Shown: positions 1 to 8,481 of the stretch, piece after piece | Numbering within the stretch: position 1 is the first letter of the stretch | Layout of the letters: each line of letters begins with the position of its first letter | Origin: an uncultured Sphingomonadales bacterium | GTDB taxonomy: Bacteria > Pseudomonadota > Alphaproteobacteria > Sphingomonadales > Sphingomonadaceae | Direction: 5' to 3' | Length of the DNA stretch: 39,811 nucleotides | NCBI GenBank assembly: GCA_937129355.1 | Contig: CAKZNA010000151.1 | Span: forward strand, 1 to 39,811 | The notes under the pieces: model-generated | Seen by the model: the letters and a program-made list of their open reading frames with translations, nothing else | Database searches by the model: none | Told to the model about the DNA's origin: nothing | Made by a program: the position numbers and the translations under genes

Positions 1-745
1 CTTCGCCTCACAAATTCTCACGCTCTATCCCGAAATGTTCCCCGGCCCGCTTGGTATCTCGCTGGCGGGTAAGGCGCTGGGTGATGGCAAATGGTCCTGT
101 GACCCTATCAACATGCGTGACTTCGCGACCGACAAGCATCGCAGTGTCGATGATACGCCTGCGGGAGGCGGGGCAGGGATGGTGCTGCGCGCTGATATTC
201 TGGGGAAGGCTGTCGATCGCGCCATTGAGCAACAACCGAAAGCCCCCATCCTCGCGATGACACCGCGCGGAAACCCGATCACGCAATCGCGTATTCGTGA
301 CCTATCATCCGGCCCGGGCGTCACCATCCTGTGCGGTCGTTTTGAAGGCTTTGACGAACGTATTTTCGACGCACGCCCGCAAATCGAACAGGTATCGATG
401 GGTGACATCATCCTATCCGGCGGAGAAATCGGCGCATTGATGCTTTTAGACGCTTGCATTCGCTTGCTTCCTGACGTAATGGGCGCGGCTTCGAGTGGTG
501 TTGAAGAAAGCTTTGAACAAGGCTTGCTTGAATATCCGCACTATACCCGGCCCGCAATGTGGGAAGGGCGCGAGATCCCTGAAGTGCTGCGGTCGGGGGA
601 TCACGCGAAGATCAAGGCCTGGCGGAAAAGCCAAGCGGAAGATCATACACGGTTACGCAGGCCAGACCTTTGGGATCGGTACAACGCCGATCGGGACTGT
701 CCTGCCTCTGGCGCGCGGCGAGAAGAAAAAGGCAAAGAGGAATGA
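1..745 (+). CDS. trmD: tRNA (guanine-N1)-methyltransferase TrmD, 5' end cut by window
   Basis: TrmD methylates guanine-37 at N1 in tRNAs reading CNN codons, using S-adenosylmethionine, and so prevents frameshifting. The reading frame is already open at base 2 and begins [18 protein letters not shown], close to the usual TrmD N-terminus, so probably only two or three codons are missing. The trefoil-knot SAM-binding segment is visible ([17 protein letters not shown]), as are the GGGAGMV loop and the [10 protein letters not shown] segment typical of the family. The C-terminus ends in a short basic-acidic tail. The TGA stop overlaps the next ATG (ATGA), so rplS is translationally coupled. rimM and rpsP would be expected upstream but lie outside the window. 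Confidence 0.96.
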   Translation, partial: FASQILTLYPEMFPGPLGISLAGKALGDGKWSCDPINMRDFATDKHRSVDDTPAGGGAGMVLRADILGKAVDRAIEQQPKAPILAMTPRGNPITQSRIRDLSSGPGVTILCGRFEGFDERIFDARPQIEQVSMGDIILSGGEIGALMLLDACIRLLPDVMGAASSGVEESFEQGLLEYPHYTRPAMWEGREIPEVLRSGDHAKIKAWRKSQAEDHTRLRRPDLWDRYNADRDCPASGARREEKGKEE

Positions 746-1125
746 ACCTCATCCAAACACTTGAACAGGAAGCTATGGCTGACCTGTCAAAAGAAAAAAA
801 CATCCCGGAATTTCGTGCCGGAGACACATTACGGGTTGGCGTTAAAGTCGTCGAAGGCGACCGCAGCCGTGTCCAGAATTTTGAAGGCGTTTGCCTCGCG
901 AAAGTAAATCGCGGCATGGGCAGCAACTTCACCGTTCGCAAAATGTCTTTCGGTGAAGGCGTGGAACGTGTGTTTCCGCTCTATTCACCAAATGTAGCAT
1001 CGATAGAAGTCGTGCGCCGCGGCGTTGTTCGCCGTGCGAAACTATACTATCTGCGCGGACGCACAGGTAAGAAAGCTCGTATTGCGGAACGCAAGGTTAC
1101 AGCCAAGGAGAGCGCTGCGAAATAA
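742..1125 (+). CDS. rplS: 50S ribosomal protein L19
   Basis: L19 is a structural protein of the large ribosomal subunit, located at the 30S-50S interface. The 127-residue product has the family features: an N-terminal helix ([12 protein letters not shown]), then the [18 protein letters not shown] strand region, the [15 protein letters not shown] loop, and the conserved [30 protein letters not shown] segment in the second half. I chose ATG 742 because it overlaps the trmD stop by four bases and gives the standard N-terminus. The open frame extends upstream to 670, but only as an out-of-frame shadow of trmD. The gene is followed by a strong terminator, so trmD-rplS looks like the end of the usual rpsP-rimM-trmD-rplS operon. 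Confidence 0.97.
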   Translation: MNLIQTLEQEAMADLSKEKNIPEFRAGDTLRVGVKVVEGDRSRVQNFEGVCLAKVNRGMGSNFTVRKMSFGEGVERVFPLYSPNVASIEVVRRGVVRRAKLYYLRGRTGKKARIAERKVTAKESAAK

Positions 1126-1154
1126 GCCAATTGGCCAATTTCAGTTTCTTAAAG

Positions 1155-1193
1155 CAGCCGGCTCTCCAACAAACGGGATTGCCGGCTGTTTTT
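1155..1193 (+). terminator. Rho-independent terminator after rplS
   Basis: An 8-bp stem, CAGCCGGC (1155-1162) with GCCGGCTG (1181-1188), encloses an 18-base loop and is followed directly by TTTTTA. It lies 30 bases after the rplS stop and ends the ribosomal operon before asd. Confidence 0.88.
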
Positions 1194-1223
1194 ATATTAT
1201 CTTGTGAATAAGGGATATATTTG

Positions 1224-2249
1224 ATGGGTTATAAGATCGTAGTGGCAGGCGCGACGGGCAATGTGGGCCGCGAGATGCTCGCCATCTTGGCAGAACGCGA
1301 ATTTCCTGCAGACGAGATTGCTGTATTGGCGTCATCGCGCTCGCATGGCACCGAAGTCGAGTTTGGCGAAACCGGCAAGATGTTGAAAATCCAGAATATC
1401 GAGCATTTTGACTGGAGTGGCTGGGACATGGCTCTCTTTGCCATTGGTTCCGAAGCCACAAAGACTTTCGCGCCTAAAGCGGCTGCAGCAGGCTGTACCG
1501 TGATCGACAATAGCTCGCTCTACCGAATGGACCCGGATGTTCCGCTGATCGTGCCGGAAGTGAACCCAGAAGCGATTGATGGATATAAGGTGCGGAACAT
1601 CATCGCGAACCCCAATTGTTCGACAGCGCAAATGGTCGTGGCGTTGAAGCCATTGCATGACACCGCAAAAATCAAGCGTGTCGTGGTCGCGACATATCAA
1701 TCGGTTTCCGGCGCAGGCAAAGAAGGTATGGACGAGCTGTTCGAGCAGAGCCGCAATATCTTTGTCGGCGATACCGCTGAACCCAAGAAATTCACCAAGC
1801 AAATCGCTTTCAATGTGATCCCACATATCGACAGCTTCCTCGACGATGGCTCGACCAAAGAAGAATGGAAAATGGTCGCGGAGACCAAGAAGATTCTGGA
1901 TAGCAAGATCAAGGTGACCGCAACCTGTGTTCGCGTGCCGGTGTTCGTTGGCCATTCCGAAGCCATCAATATCGAATTTGAAAAAGAACTTTCGGCAAAG
2001 AAAGCCCAATCAATCTTGCGTGAAGCCCCGGGCATTATGCTTGTCGATAAGCATGAAGATGGCGGATATACCACGCCGGTTGAATGCGTTGGTGATTATG
2101 CCACCTTCATCAGCCGCGTGCGCGAAGATTCAACAGTAGATAGCGGCCTCAATATCTGGTGCGTTTCGGACAATCTCCGCAAAGGCGCGGCGCTTAACGC
2201 GGTGCAGATTGCTGAGCTGTTGGGGCGCAAGCATTTGAAAAAGGGTTAG
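1224..2249 (+). CDS. asd: aspartate-semialdehyde dehydrogenase
   Basis: Asd reduces beta-aspartyl phosphate to aspartate semialdehyde with NADPH. This is the branch-point step toward lysine/diaminopimelate, threonine and methionine. The 341-residue protein starts with a Rossmann motif (VVAGATGNVGREM) and has the catalytic cysteine in NPNCST (Cys132), the YQSVSGAGKEG loop and the C-terminal RVREDSTVDSGLNIWCVSDNLRKGAALNAVQIAE signature, so it is complete. ATG 1224 is preceded by an AAGGG ribosome site at about 1209-1213; a TTG three bases earlier is less likely. It stands alone after the rplS terminator, and its promoter must lie in the short gap after 1193. Confidence 0.97.
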   Translation: MGYKIVVAGATGNVGREMLAILAEREFPADEIAVLASSRSHGTEVEFGETGKMLKIQNIEHFDWSGWDMALFAIGSEATKTFAPKAAAAGCTVIDNSSLYRMDPDVPLIVPEVNPEAIDGYKVRNIIANPNCSTAQMVVALKPLHDTAKIKRVVVATYQSVSGAGKEGMDELFEQSRNIFVGDTAEPKKFTKQIAFNVIPHIDSFLDDGSTKEEWKMVAETKKILDSKIKVTATCVRVPVFVGHSEAINIEFEKELSAKKAQSILREAPGIMLVDKHEDGGYTTPVECVGDYATFISRVREDSTVDSGLNIWCVSDNLRKGAALNAVQIAELLGRKHLKKG

Positions 2250-2250
2250 C

Positions 2251-2280
2251 TTGACCTGAGCAGGCGCGTCCGCATATCGT
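2251..2280 (+). promoter_or_regulatory. candidate promoter for the DUF4336 operon
   Basis: TTGACC (2251-2256) and TATCGT (2275-2280) are separated by 18 bases, a reasonable vegetative-type -35/-10 pair. Transcription would start near 2287, which is the ATG of the next gene, so the message might be leaderless. This is a motif match only. Confidence 0.35.
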
Positions 2281-2286
2281 GGATTG

Positions 2287-3042
2287 ATGACAAATTGCTC
2301 GCTTGAACTTTATCAACCTATCAATATTCTCAAGCCAATCGACGACAACATATGGATGGTCGATGGTCCGATCATCCATATGGACTTTGTTTTGGGTGCG
2401 AAGGTTCCATTCTCAACCCGGATGATGGTTGTGAAAATGCCCGATGGCGGGCTGTGGTTACATTCGCCGATCGCTCCTGATGAGGAGCTATTCGCTCAAA
2501 TCGATGCTCTGGGTGAACCAACGTCGATAATTGCGCCGAACAGCATTCATTATTGGTATGTGCCCGATTGGGTGGAACGCTACCCAAACGCGAAAGTATA
2601 TGCCGTTCCCGGGTTAGGAGATACCGCAAAACGGCCGCTTCCTATCGATGAAACATTGTCGGATGGCGATACTGATGATTGGTACGGAATATTCGATCTA
2701 CTGGTTTTCCCTGGCAGTGTTGTCACTGAAGCCGTGTTCCACCATCGACCATCTAAAACCGTCATCTTATGCGATCTGATAGAGAATTTTGAACCACGCA
2801 GGGTGCAAAGTTGGTGGTTGAGGCAAATGTTGAAACTGGCTGGTGCGGCTGATCCAGATGGTAAAGCACCAATCGATCTTCGCATGACATTCTGGAAATA
2901 CCGGAAGATATTTGCCGAAAAGGCCAAACAGATGATTGCATGGAACGCGGATATCGTGATTATGGCCCATGGTCGGCCATATCTCGAAAATGGCACGAAG
3001 GAATTGCGGCGCGCGTTCCGTTGGGTGAAAGGAATAGAGTAA
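2287..3042 (+). CDS. DUF4336 family protein
   Basis: This 251-residue protein matches the DUF4336 pattern as I know it: an N-terminal VDGPIIHMDFVLGAKVPFSTRM region, a GGLWLHSPI motif, a IIAPNSIHYWYVPDWVERYPNAKVYAVPGL block and a VFHHRPSKTVILCDLIENF block. The family is distantly related to metallo-beta-lactamase folds but lacks the HxHxDH metal motif, and its function is unknown. ATG 2287 is preferred over a TTG three bases upstream; no clear ribosome-binding site is visible. The TAA stop shares one base with the ATG of the next gene (TAATG), so it is coupled to the isomerase gene. Family assignment is firm, function is open. Confidence 0.85.
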   Translation: MTNCSLELYQPINILKPIDDNIWMVDGPIIHMDFVLGAKVPFSTRMMVVKMPDGGLWLHSPIAPDEELFAQIDALGEPTSIIAPNSIHYWYVPDWVERYPNAKVYAVPGLGDTAKRPLPIDETLSDGDTDDWYGIFDLLVFPGSVVTEAVFHHRPSKTVILCDLIENFEPRRVQSWWLRQMLKLAGAADPDGKAPIDLRMTFWKYRKIFAEKAKQMIAWNADIVIMAHGRPYLENGTKELRRAFRWVKGIE

Positions 3043-3689
3043 TGACGCTTTCGGCAGATATCTTCTGGTCCTTTCGTTCTCCATACAGCTATCTCGCCAC
3101 ACAGCGATACGTGGCGTTGGCGAAGGAATATGATCTCGATCTAAGCCTGCGTCCCGTTTATCCGCTCGCCATCCGCGAACCTGATTTCTTTGAAAAGAAC
3201 CATCCCAACTGGCTGCGCTATACAATGACGGATATATTCCGCGTGGCGCAGTTCTTGGAAATTCCAATGGCGCCGCCAAATCCGGATCCGATTGTTCAGG
3301 ATATGGCAACACGCAAGATTGCCGATGAGCAGCCCTATATTTACAGGCTTACACGGCTAGGGCAAGCAGCCGCACGGCGCGGCAAAAGCCTGGCCTTTTG
3401 CGACGAGGTTTCGCGATTGATCTGGGGCGGCACCGCGGGTTGGCATGAAGGCGATCATTTGGCGCAGGCTGCAAAACGGGCTGGGCTTGATCTGGATGAA
3501 CTTGACCAAGAGGCGGGGAGTGACGCAGATTCGCTCGATACGGAAATATCTGAAAACCAGTCGGCATTGGAAGGCGCTGGTCATTGGGGCGTGCCGACAC
3601 TTGTTTTTGACGGCGAACCTTTCTTTGGTCAGGACCGCATAGAATTGGCGGTTTGGCGGATGCTGCAAAGCGGATTGGTAAAGCGATGA
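3042..3689 (+). CDS. 2-hydroxychromene-2-carboxylate isomerase family protein (GST kappa-like)
   Basis: The 215-residue protein belongs to the DsbA/GST-kappa thioredoxin-fold family. Characterised members isomerise 2-hydroxychromene-2-carboxylate with glutathione during naphthalene breakdown; many others have unknown substrates. The N-terminal DIFWSFRSPYSYL motif carries the serine (Ser13) that replaces the DsbA cysteine and binds the glutathione thiol. The C-terminal GHWGVPTLVFDGEPFFGQDR segment contains the cis-proline and the usual end of the fold. ATG 3042 overlaps the upstream stop by one base. The TGA stop overlaps the next start by four bases. No aromatic-degradation genes are nearby, so a detoxification role on another electrophile is as likely as naphthalene metabolism. 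Confidence 0.85.
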   Translation: MTLSADIFWSFRSPYSYLATQRYVALAKEYDLDLSLRPVYPLAIREPDFFEKNHPNWLRYTMTDIFRVAQFLEIPMAPPNPDPIVQDMATRKIADEQPYIYRLTRLGQAAARRGKSLAFCDEVSRLIWGGTAGWHEGDHLAQAAKRAGLDLDELDQEAGSDADSLDTEISENQSALEGAGHWGVPTLVFDGEPFFGQDRIELAVWRMLQSGLVKR

Positions 3690-4156
3690 CGGATAGCCTC
3701 GCCGGCGGCTGCCTTTGCGGTGTGGTGAGATATGTCGTAAAAACCGATACGATGCCGCCGTGTTATGCCTGCCACTGTACCGATTGCCAAACCCAAACTG
3801 GAAGCGCTTTCGGATTGCAGGTGCCTTTGATGTCAGACTCTTTGGAGATATCGGGATGTCTGCGGGAAGGGAAAAGGGAGATGCCCAGCGGATCTATCGG
3901 CCGTATATACTGCTGCACGGTCTGTGCCGTTCGTATCTACGCCGAAAATGGTGCTAGGCCGGGCATGAAGATACTCCGCGCTGGCACTTTGGATGATAGC
4001 GCAAGCATTGAACCCAGGTTCCATCTGTGGACCAGCAGCAAACAGCCTTGGGTAGAAATACCTAAAGATGTTGAAGCGCTCGCCAAGCAGCCGGAAACGC
4101 AGCAGGATTGGATGCAGCTATTCGCTGGCACCTATCGGGCCGAAGCTGGCGGTTGA
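3686..4156 (+). CDS. GFA family (glutathione-dependent formaldehyde-activating-like) zinc protein
   Basis: This 156-residue protein has the Gfa/DUF636 (CENP-V-like) fold motifs: GGCLCGVVRY near the N-terminus, CHCTDCQTQTGSAFG around residues 30-45 and a CCTVC pair near residue 80. These cysteines bind structural and catalytic zinc in the family. Gfa was described as helping glutathione react with formaldehyde, but most family members are uncharacterised. ATG 3686 overlaps the isomerase stop as ATGA, so the three genes 2287-4156 form one translationally coupled operon. The pairing with a glutathione-using isomerase suggests shared small-thiol or electrophile chemistry; this is inference from context. 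Confidence 0.85.
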   Translation: MTDSLAGGCLCGVVRYVVKTDTMPPCYACHCTDCQTQTGSAFGLQVPLMSDSLEISGCLREGKREMPSGSIGRIYCCTVCAVRIYAENGARPGMKILRAGTLDDSASIEPRFHLWTSSKQPWVEIPKDVEALAKQPETQQDWMQLFAGTYRAEAGG

Positions 4157-4213
4157 CCCCTAGAGCTAATCTGATAGCCATTAGCAGACCGACAGATTCA
4201 AGAGGAGACGCAC

Positions 4214-4387
4214 ATGGCGCATTATTTCGAGATCAAGAAAAACAAGAAAGGCGAACATGTCGCCTATTTCAAATATAACAGTGAAACGATTTTCTGGACA
4301 GAAGGCTATAGCTCGAAAGCCGGCGCAACAAATGCGATTGAATCAATCAAGAAGAACGGCCCAGGTGCCGAGACACGCGACGCCTGA
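4214..4387 (+). CDS. small DUF1508 (YegP-like) protein, 57 residues
   Basis: A short gene of 57 residues begins at ATG 4214, eight bases after a strong AGAGGAG ribosome site (4200-4206). The protein is MAHYFEIKKN..., with a FKYNSETIFWTEGYSSKAGATNAIESIKKN core, which is a single DUF1508 unit (YegP has two). The family gives a small beta-beta-alpha domain of unknown function. The 57-base gap before it contains an inverted repeat, GCTAAT (4165-4170) with ATTAGC (4180-4185), and a TTGACC at 4153-4158 that could be part of a promoter. It may therefore have its own transcript. The hydrolase gene follows 29 bases later on the same strand. Confidence 0.85.
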   Translation: MAHYFEIKKNKKGEHVAYFKYNSETIFWTEGYSSKAGATNAIESIKKNGPGAETRDA

Positions 4388-4416
4388 AAGCAGGTCGGCG
4401 CTGGATTGTACCTGAT

Positions 4417-5169
4417 ATGGAAAGACGCAGCAGCAAATTCACATCATTCGATGGCGTAGAACTTGCTATACATGAGATGGGGCAGGGGCGTCCGCTTCTC
4501 CTTCTTCATGGGTTGTTCAGCGACGCGCATATGAACTGGATTAAATTTGGCCATGCGGAAAAGTTGGCCGATGCAGGGTTTCACGTCGTGATGCCGGATT
4601 TACGTGCGCATGGCCAAAGCGATGCGCCGCATGATCCGAAAGCCTATCCTAAAGACGTGTTGGTTAAGGATATTAGCGCGATAATCGATAGCTTTGGTTG
4701 GGATGAATTTGACCTTGGCGGTTTTTCCCTTGGCGCGCGAACGACGGCAAAACTGCTCGCGACAGGGACATGCCCGCGCAAGGCAATATTGGCCGGGATG
4801 GGGTTGGAAGGCCTTTCGGGCTGGCTTCAACGCCGCAATTTCTTCTTCACCGCTATCGACAAACGCAATAGCGCAAAGCGAGGAGACCGGCACTGGATGG
4901 CAATCCAGTTCATGAAAAGTCAAAAAATCGATCCGATCGCTGCCCGTTTTCTACTTGGCACATTTACGGATATGGAAACCGCAGATTTGGCAGAAATCGA
5001 TGTGCCAACGCTTGTCTTGTGCGGATCAAATGACCGGGACAATGGTTCGCCTGAAAAACTTGCCGCTGCTCTTCCAGATGGCCAGCATGTAGCGATCCCC
5101 GGGACCCATATGAACAGCGTAACACGGCCTGAACTGGCTGTTGCTATCAAGATGTTTCTGGAGGGCTAG
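4417..5169 (+). CDS. alpha/beta fold hydrolase
   Basis: This is a 250-residue cytoplasmic alpha/beta hydrolase. Visible elements are the oxyanion LLLLHGLFSD motif (near residues 27-36), the DLRAHGQSD loop, the nucleophile elbow GGFSLG with Ser104, an acid region VLCGSNDRDNGSP and the histidine in PGTHMNSV near the C-terminus. The catalytic triad is thus complete. The substrate cannot be told from sequence; esterase, lactonase and peptidase members all look like this. It sits two bases upstream of a membrane protein gene and 29 bases downstream of the DUF1508 gene, so the three may be co-transcribed. Confidence 0.88.
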   Translation: MERRSSKFTSFDGVELAIHEMGQGRPLLLLHGLFSDAHMNWIKFGHAEKLADAGFHVVMPDLRAHGQSDAPHDPKAYPKDVLVKDISAIIDSFGWDEFDLGGFSLGARTTAKLLATGTCPRKAILAGMGLEGLSGWLQRRNFFFTAIDKRNSAKRGDRHWMAIQFMKSQKIDPIAARFLLGTFTDMETADLAEIDVPTLVLCGSNDRDNGSPEKLAAALPDGQHVAIPGTHMNSVTRPELAVAIKMFLEG

Positions 5170-5171
5170 TT

Positions 5172-5702
5172 GTGGCTGCATTAGTGACACAAAGCAATTT
5201 TTGGCGGTTCTGGCTGGGAGGAATACTAATCTTCGCGGTTATGGTAGCCATCAACCCATCTTTGTCGGTTAGCGGTGTTGAGGGCGGCATTCCCGATATC
5301 CAGGCGGCGGGGAGCGCTGACCGTGTTGACGAGATTTTTGCCGCTTGGCGAAATGCGGGCGTTTTTGACTTTGCCAAACTTAGCATATCGCTCGATTTAA
5401 TATTCATCGGCATTTACAGTTTCGGGGCATTCTGCGGCGCTATGTTATTCCGGCGTATGTCATTATCCGCGATGCGCCGGTTGGGCAGTGTGGTTGCAGC
5501 GGCGACCGTCATTTTCTTTATTCTGGATTATGTTGAAACCGCCTGTCAGTTTATCCAGATAATGGATGGCGCGGGATCAGACGGCCTCGCGGAAACATCG
5601 GCGTTGGTAAAGCCCGTTAAAAATATCAGCTTTATCATCACCTTTGTTGGAATACTTGCCGGATTGATGCTTCAGGGCAGGTTAAACCGGGTCACCAAAT
5701 AA
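5172..5702 (+). CDS. four-helix membrane protein of unknown function
   Basis: I do not recognise this 176-residue protein. It has four likely membrane segments: about residues 11-30, 75-97, 104-128 and 150-170. The loop after the first segment (residues 30-70) is hydrophilic and probably faces the periplasm. I chose GTG 5172 because a GGAGGG ribosome site lies six bases upstream and because the frame begins directly after the hydrolase stop, two bases away. A later ATG at residue 24 would cut the first membrane segment. Its link with the hydrolase is only positional. Confidence 0.75.
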   Translation: MAALVTQSNFWRFWLGGILIFAVMVAINPSLSVSGVEGGIPDIQAAGSADRVDEIFAAWRNAGVFDFAKLSISLDLIFIGIYSFGAFCGAMLFRRMSLSAMRRLGSVVAAATVIFFILDYVETACQFIQIMDGAGSDGLAETSALVKPVKNISFIITFVGILAGLMLQGRLNRVTK

Positions 5703-5798
5703 CGCGTGCATTCGACGAGCGTCGCTTGACGCTGACGCAGCAAAGTTTCAAACAGGCGCAATAAATTTGTGCTTTAAAAATCACTGGGGACGCTATCC

Positions 5799-7679
5799 AT
5801 GAAAAATCTCGTTTCAATCGCCGCGCTGGCCGTCGCCAGCATTTCCACGCCTGTGTTCGCAGATAATCATACGGCCGATGCCCAAGAGGAACAGGCCGCG
5901 CCGACAGTTGCCGATGCCGAAGCATTTATCAAACGAGCTGAAGCAGAATTGTTGGCTCTATCCAACGAAGCAGGCCCGGCCTTTTGGCTCCAATCAACCT
6001 ATATTAATCAGGATAGCGCAAGCATTGCAGCGGCTTATGGGGCCAAGGGCACCAAGCTTGCCGTTGATCTCGCACTGGAAGCAGCCAAATTTCAGAATGT
6101 GAAGGGGCTTTCATCTGAAACCGCCCGGAAACTCAATACATTAAAGACAGCTATCGTTCTTCCTGCCCCAACGACGGAAGGCACTGCCGCAGAATTGGCG
6201 AAAATATCAACCGGGCTCGAAGGCCTTTACGGCAAGGGGAAAGGGACGTTGAAGGGGAAAGAGATTAACGGCTCTGACATTGAAGCCGAGATGGGCAAAA
6301 ATCGAAATCCAGCGGAACTTTCTGAAATGTGGGCAAGCTGGCACAGCAATGTCGGCGCCCCGATGAAAGAAGATTACAGCAAACTTGTGTCCATCGCGAA
6401 TGCCGGCGCGAAGGAGCTCGGGTATAAAGATACCGGGGCGCTTTGGCGGTCTAACTATGACATGTCGGCTGATGAATTTGCCCAGACAATGGACAAGCTT
6501 TGGTTGGAAGTGAAACCGCTTTATGACGAACTGCATACCTATGCGCGCACCAAGCGGAACGAAAGAGATGGCGATGATGTTCAGGCCAAAACCGGCGCAA
6601 TTCGCGCTGACTTGCTCGGCAATATGTGGGCGCAGGAATGGGGCGGTATCTATGACATCGTTGCGCCGGAAGGCAGCGGTGACCTTGGTTATGACGTCGG
6701 TGACCTCCTAAAAGCAAAGGGCTATGTCCAGACGACTGACGCCACACCCGATGCAGATCGAGGCAAGAGCGAAAAAGAAATGGTGAAAGTCGGCGAGGGC
6801 TTTTTCTCATCACTTGGTTTTGAACCATTGCCCGAAACTTTCTGGCAGCGATCACAATTCATCAAGCCGCGCGACCGTGAAGTCGTGTGCCATGCGTCGG
6901 CATGGGACCTTGATAATGTGGATGATCTGCGCATTAAAATGTGCATCAAGGTGAATACCGATGATTTCACAACCATTCATCACGAGCTTGGCCATAATTA
7001 TTACCAGCGCGCCTATAACAAGCAAAGCTATCTGCATTTGAATGGTGCAAATGATGGCTTCCACGAAGCGATCGGCGATATGCTCGCGCTTTCCATCACA
7101 CCGGAATATTTGGTGCAAATCGGCCTTCTTGACCGCAGTAAAATCCCCGGCGCAGACAAAGACACCGGATTGCTGCTGCGTCAGGCGATGGACAAAGTTG
7201 CGTTTCTACCATTTGGACTGCTTGTTGATAAATGGCGCTGGGGCGTCTTCGACGGCTCAATCACACCCGATACCTACAATACCGCATGGCATGGGTTGAA
7301 GAAGCAATATCAAGGGATCACACCGCCCGTCGAACGACCTGCCGATGCTTTTGATCCGGGCGCGAAATATCATATACCGGGCAACACGCCTTACGCCCGC
7401 TATTTTCTCGCACGCATTTTGCAGTTCCAATTTTACAAGGCCGCCTGTGATACAGCAGGCTGGAAAGGCCCGCTTCACCGTTGTTCTTTCTACGGCAACA
7501 AGGAGGTTGGCAAGAATTTGAACGCGATGCTCGAAATGGGCGCATCAAAACCTTGGCCAGATGCGCTGGAAGCTTTCACTGGCAGCCGCGAAATGTCCGG
7601 CAAGGCAATGATCGACTATTTCAAGCCGCTTATGATCTGGCTCAAAAAACAGAATAAGGGGCAGAAAAACGGTTGGTAG
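5799..7679 (+). CDS. M2 family metallopeptidase (peptidyl-dipeptidase A / ACE-like)
   Basis: The 626-residue protein is a bacterial relative of angiotensin-converting enzyme, which removes dipeptides from peptide C-termini. The N-terminus (MKNLVSIAALAVASISTPVFA) is a signal peptide, so the enzyme is exported to the periplasm. The zinc site is complete: HELGH (His395, Glu396, His399) and the third ligand Glu423 in FHEAIGD, with the 24-residue spacing of ACE. Other ACE-like segments are FWQRSQF, the TPYARYFLARILQFQFY block and WPDALEAFTGSREM near the end. It is monocistronic. The 96-base upstream gap holds a hairpin, AGCGTC (5718-5723) with GACGCT (5728-5733), but I see no clear promoter. The physiological peptide substrate is unknown. 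Confidence 0.93.
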   Translation: MKNLVSIAALAVASISTPVFADNHTADAQEEQAAPTVADAEAFIKRAEAELLALSNEAGPAFWLQSTYINQDSASIAAAYGAKGTKLAVDLALEAAKFQNVKGLSSETARKLNTLKTAIVLPAPTTEGTAAELAKISTGLEGLYGKGKGTLKGKEINGSDIEAEMGKNRNPAELSEMWASWHSNVGAPMKEDYSKLVSIANAGAKELGYKDTGALWRSNYDMSADEFAQTMDKLWLEVKPLYDELHTYARTKRNERDGDDVQAKTGAIRADLLGNMWAQEWGGIYDIVAPEGSGDLGYDVGDLLKAKGYVQTTDATPDADRGKSEKEMVKVGEGFFSSLGFEPLPETFWQRSQFIKPRDREVVCHASAWDLDNVDDLRIKMCIKVNTDDFTTIHHELGHNYYQRAYNKQSYLHLNGANDGFHEAIGDMLALSITPEYLVQIGLLDRSKIPGADKDTGLLLRQAMDKVAFLPFGLLVDKWRWGVFDGSITPDTYNTAWHGLKKQYQGITPPVERPADAFDPGAKYHIPGNTPYARYFLARILQFQFYKAACDTAGWKGPLHRCSFYGNKEVGKNLNAMLEMGASKPWPDALEAFTGSREMSGKAMIDYFKPLMIWLKKQNKGQKNGW

Positions 7680-7692
7680 CCTTTTTCGCGCC

Positions 7693-8481
7693 TTAGGCGT
7701 TTCTTGCCACCAGCCCGCCGTCAACCGGAATAACCGCGCCGGTTAGAAAACTGGCCGCGGGCAGCACGCAATTGAGTGTTATCTGTGCAACCTCTTCTGG
7801 TTCGCCATAGCGTCTTAAGGCGGTGCGACGATTTGCGTAAATACCTTTATGCTCGTCGCTAATCGTTTCGGTCATTCCGGTATTTATGGGGCCAGGGCAA
7901 ATGCAATTTACAGTGATGCCTTCTTTACCAAGATCCATTGCCAATCCGCGTGTTAACCCGATAACTCCCGTTTTTGCTGCAACATAGGGCGTATCGCCCG
8001 GCGTTGCGCCCAATCCTTCGGTAGAGGCGATATTTACTATCCGCGGTGCATTGCTTTTACGGAGCCATGGCAAAGCGGCGCGCACCATTCGCTGATGCGC
8101 GGTTAACATAACCGAAATCCCTCGATCCCAAATCTCGTCATACTCATTGCCTGCATCCAGCGAGCAAAAGCACGAAACACCTGCATTGTTTATCAAAATG
8201 TCGACAGCGCCAAAATGTTCGGCAATATTCTCGACCTCATTTTTGATCGCAGCGTGATCTGAAACATCCAAAGCAAATGCTTGCGCTACACCCAAGCCGG
8301 CGGATTCGATTTCATCTACGACTGATTGGCAGGCCGCCAAATCCAGGTCGGTTACAGCCACCTTCGCGCCTTCACCCGCAAAGAGGTGCGCCGTTGCTCG
8401 TCCCATTCCACTGGCTGCTCCAGTGATTACTGCAACTTTGCCTTTGATCGAACGATCCAAAGATTGATAGGGTTTTGGCAT
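7693..8481 (-). CDS. SDR family NAD(P)-dependent oxidoreductase
   Basis: A 262-residue classical short-chain dehydrogenase/reductase. The cofactor motif TGAASGMG (residues 20-27), the NNAG motif (98-101) and the catalytic Ser153, Tyr166 and Lys170 (YVAAK) are all present, as is the PGPINTGMTE turn after the active site and the C-terminal VDGGLVARN end. An aspartate after the second strand (VTDLD) suggests NAD preference. The substrate is not deducible. Its ATG directly follows the amn stop codon with no spacer, so the two genes are co-transcribed. It ends 13 bases from the convergent peptidase gene. Confidence 0.9.
   Translation of the reverse strand: MPKPYQSLDRSIKGKVAVITGAASGMGRATAHLFAGEGAKVAVTDLDLAACQSVVDEIESAGLGVAQAFALDVSDHAAIKNEVENIAEHFGAVDILINNAGVSCFCSLDAGNEYDEIWDRGISVMLTAHQRMVRAALPWLRKSNAPRIVNIASTEGLGATPGDTPYVAAKTGVIGLTRGLAMDLGKEGITVNCICPGPINTGMTETISDEHKGIYANRRTALRRYGEPEEVAQITLNCVLPAASFLTGAVIPVDGGLVARNA

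Noticed and set aside
1332-2009. 225-residue minus-strand open frame opposite asd
   Set aside because: It lies wholly inside asd, has a composition typical of a reverse shadow frame, and shows no recognisable motifs.
5718-5733. Terminator after the membrane protein gene
   Set aside because: AGCGTC/GACGCT forms a hairpin, but no T-run follows, so it does not qualify as a Rho-independent terminator.
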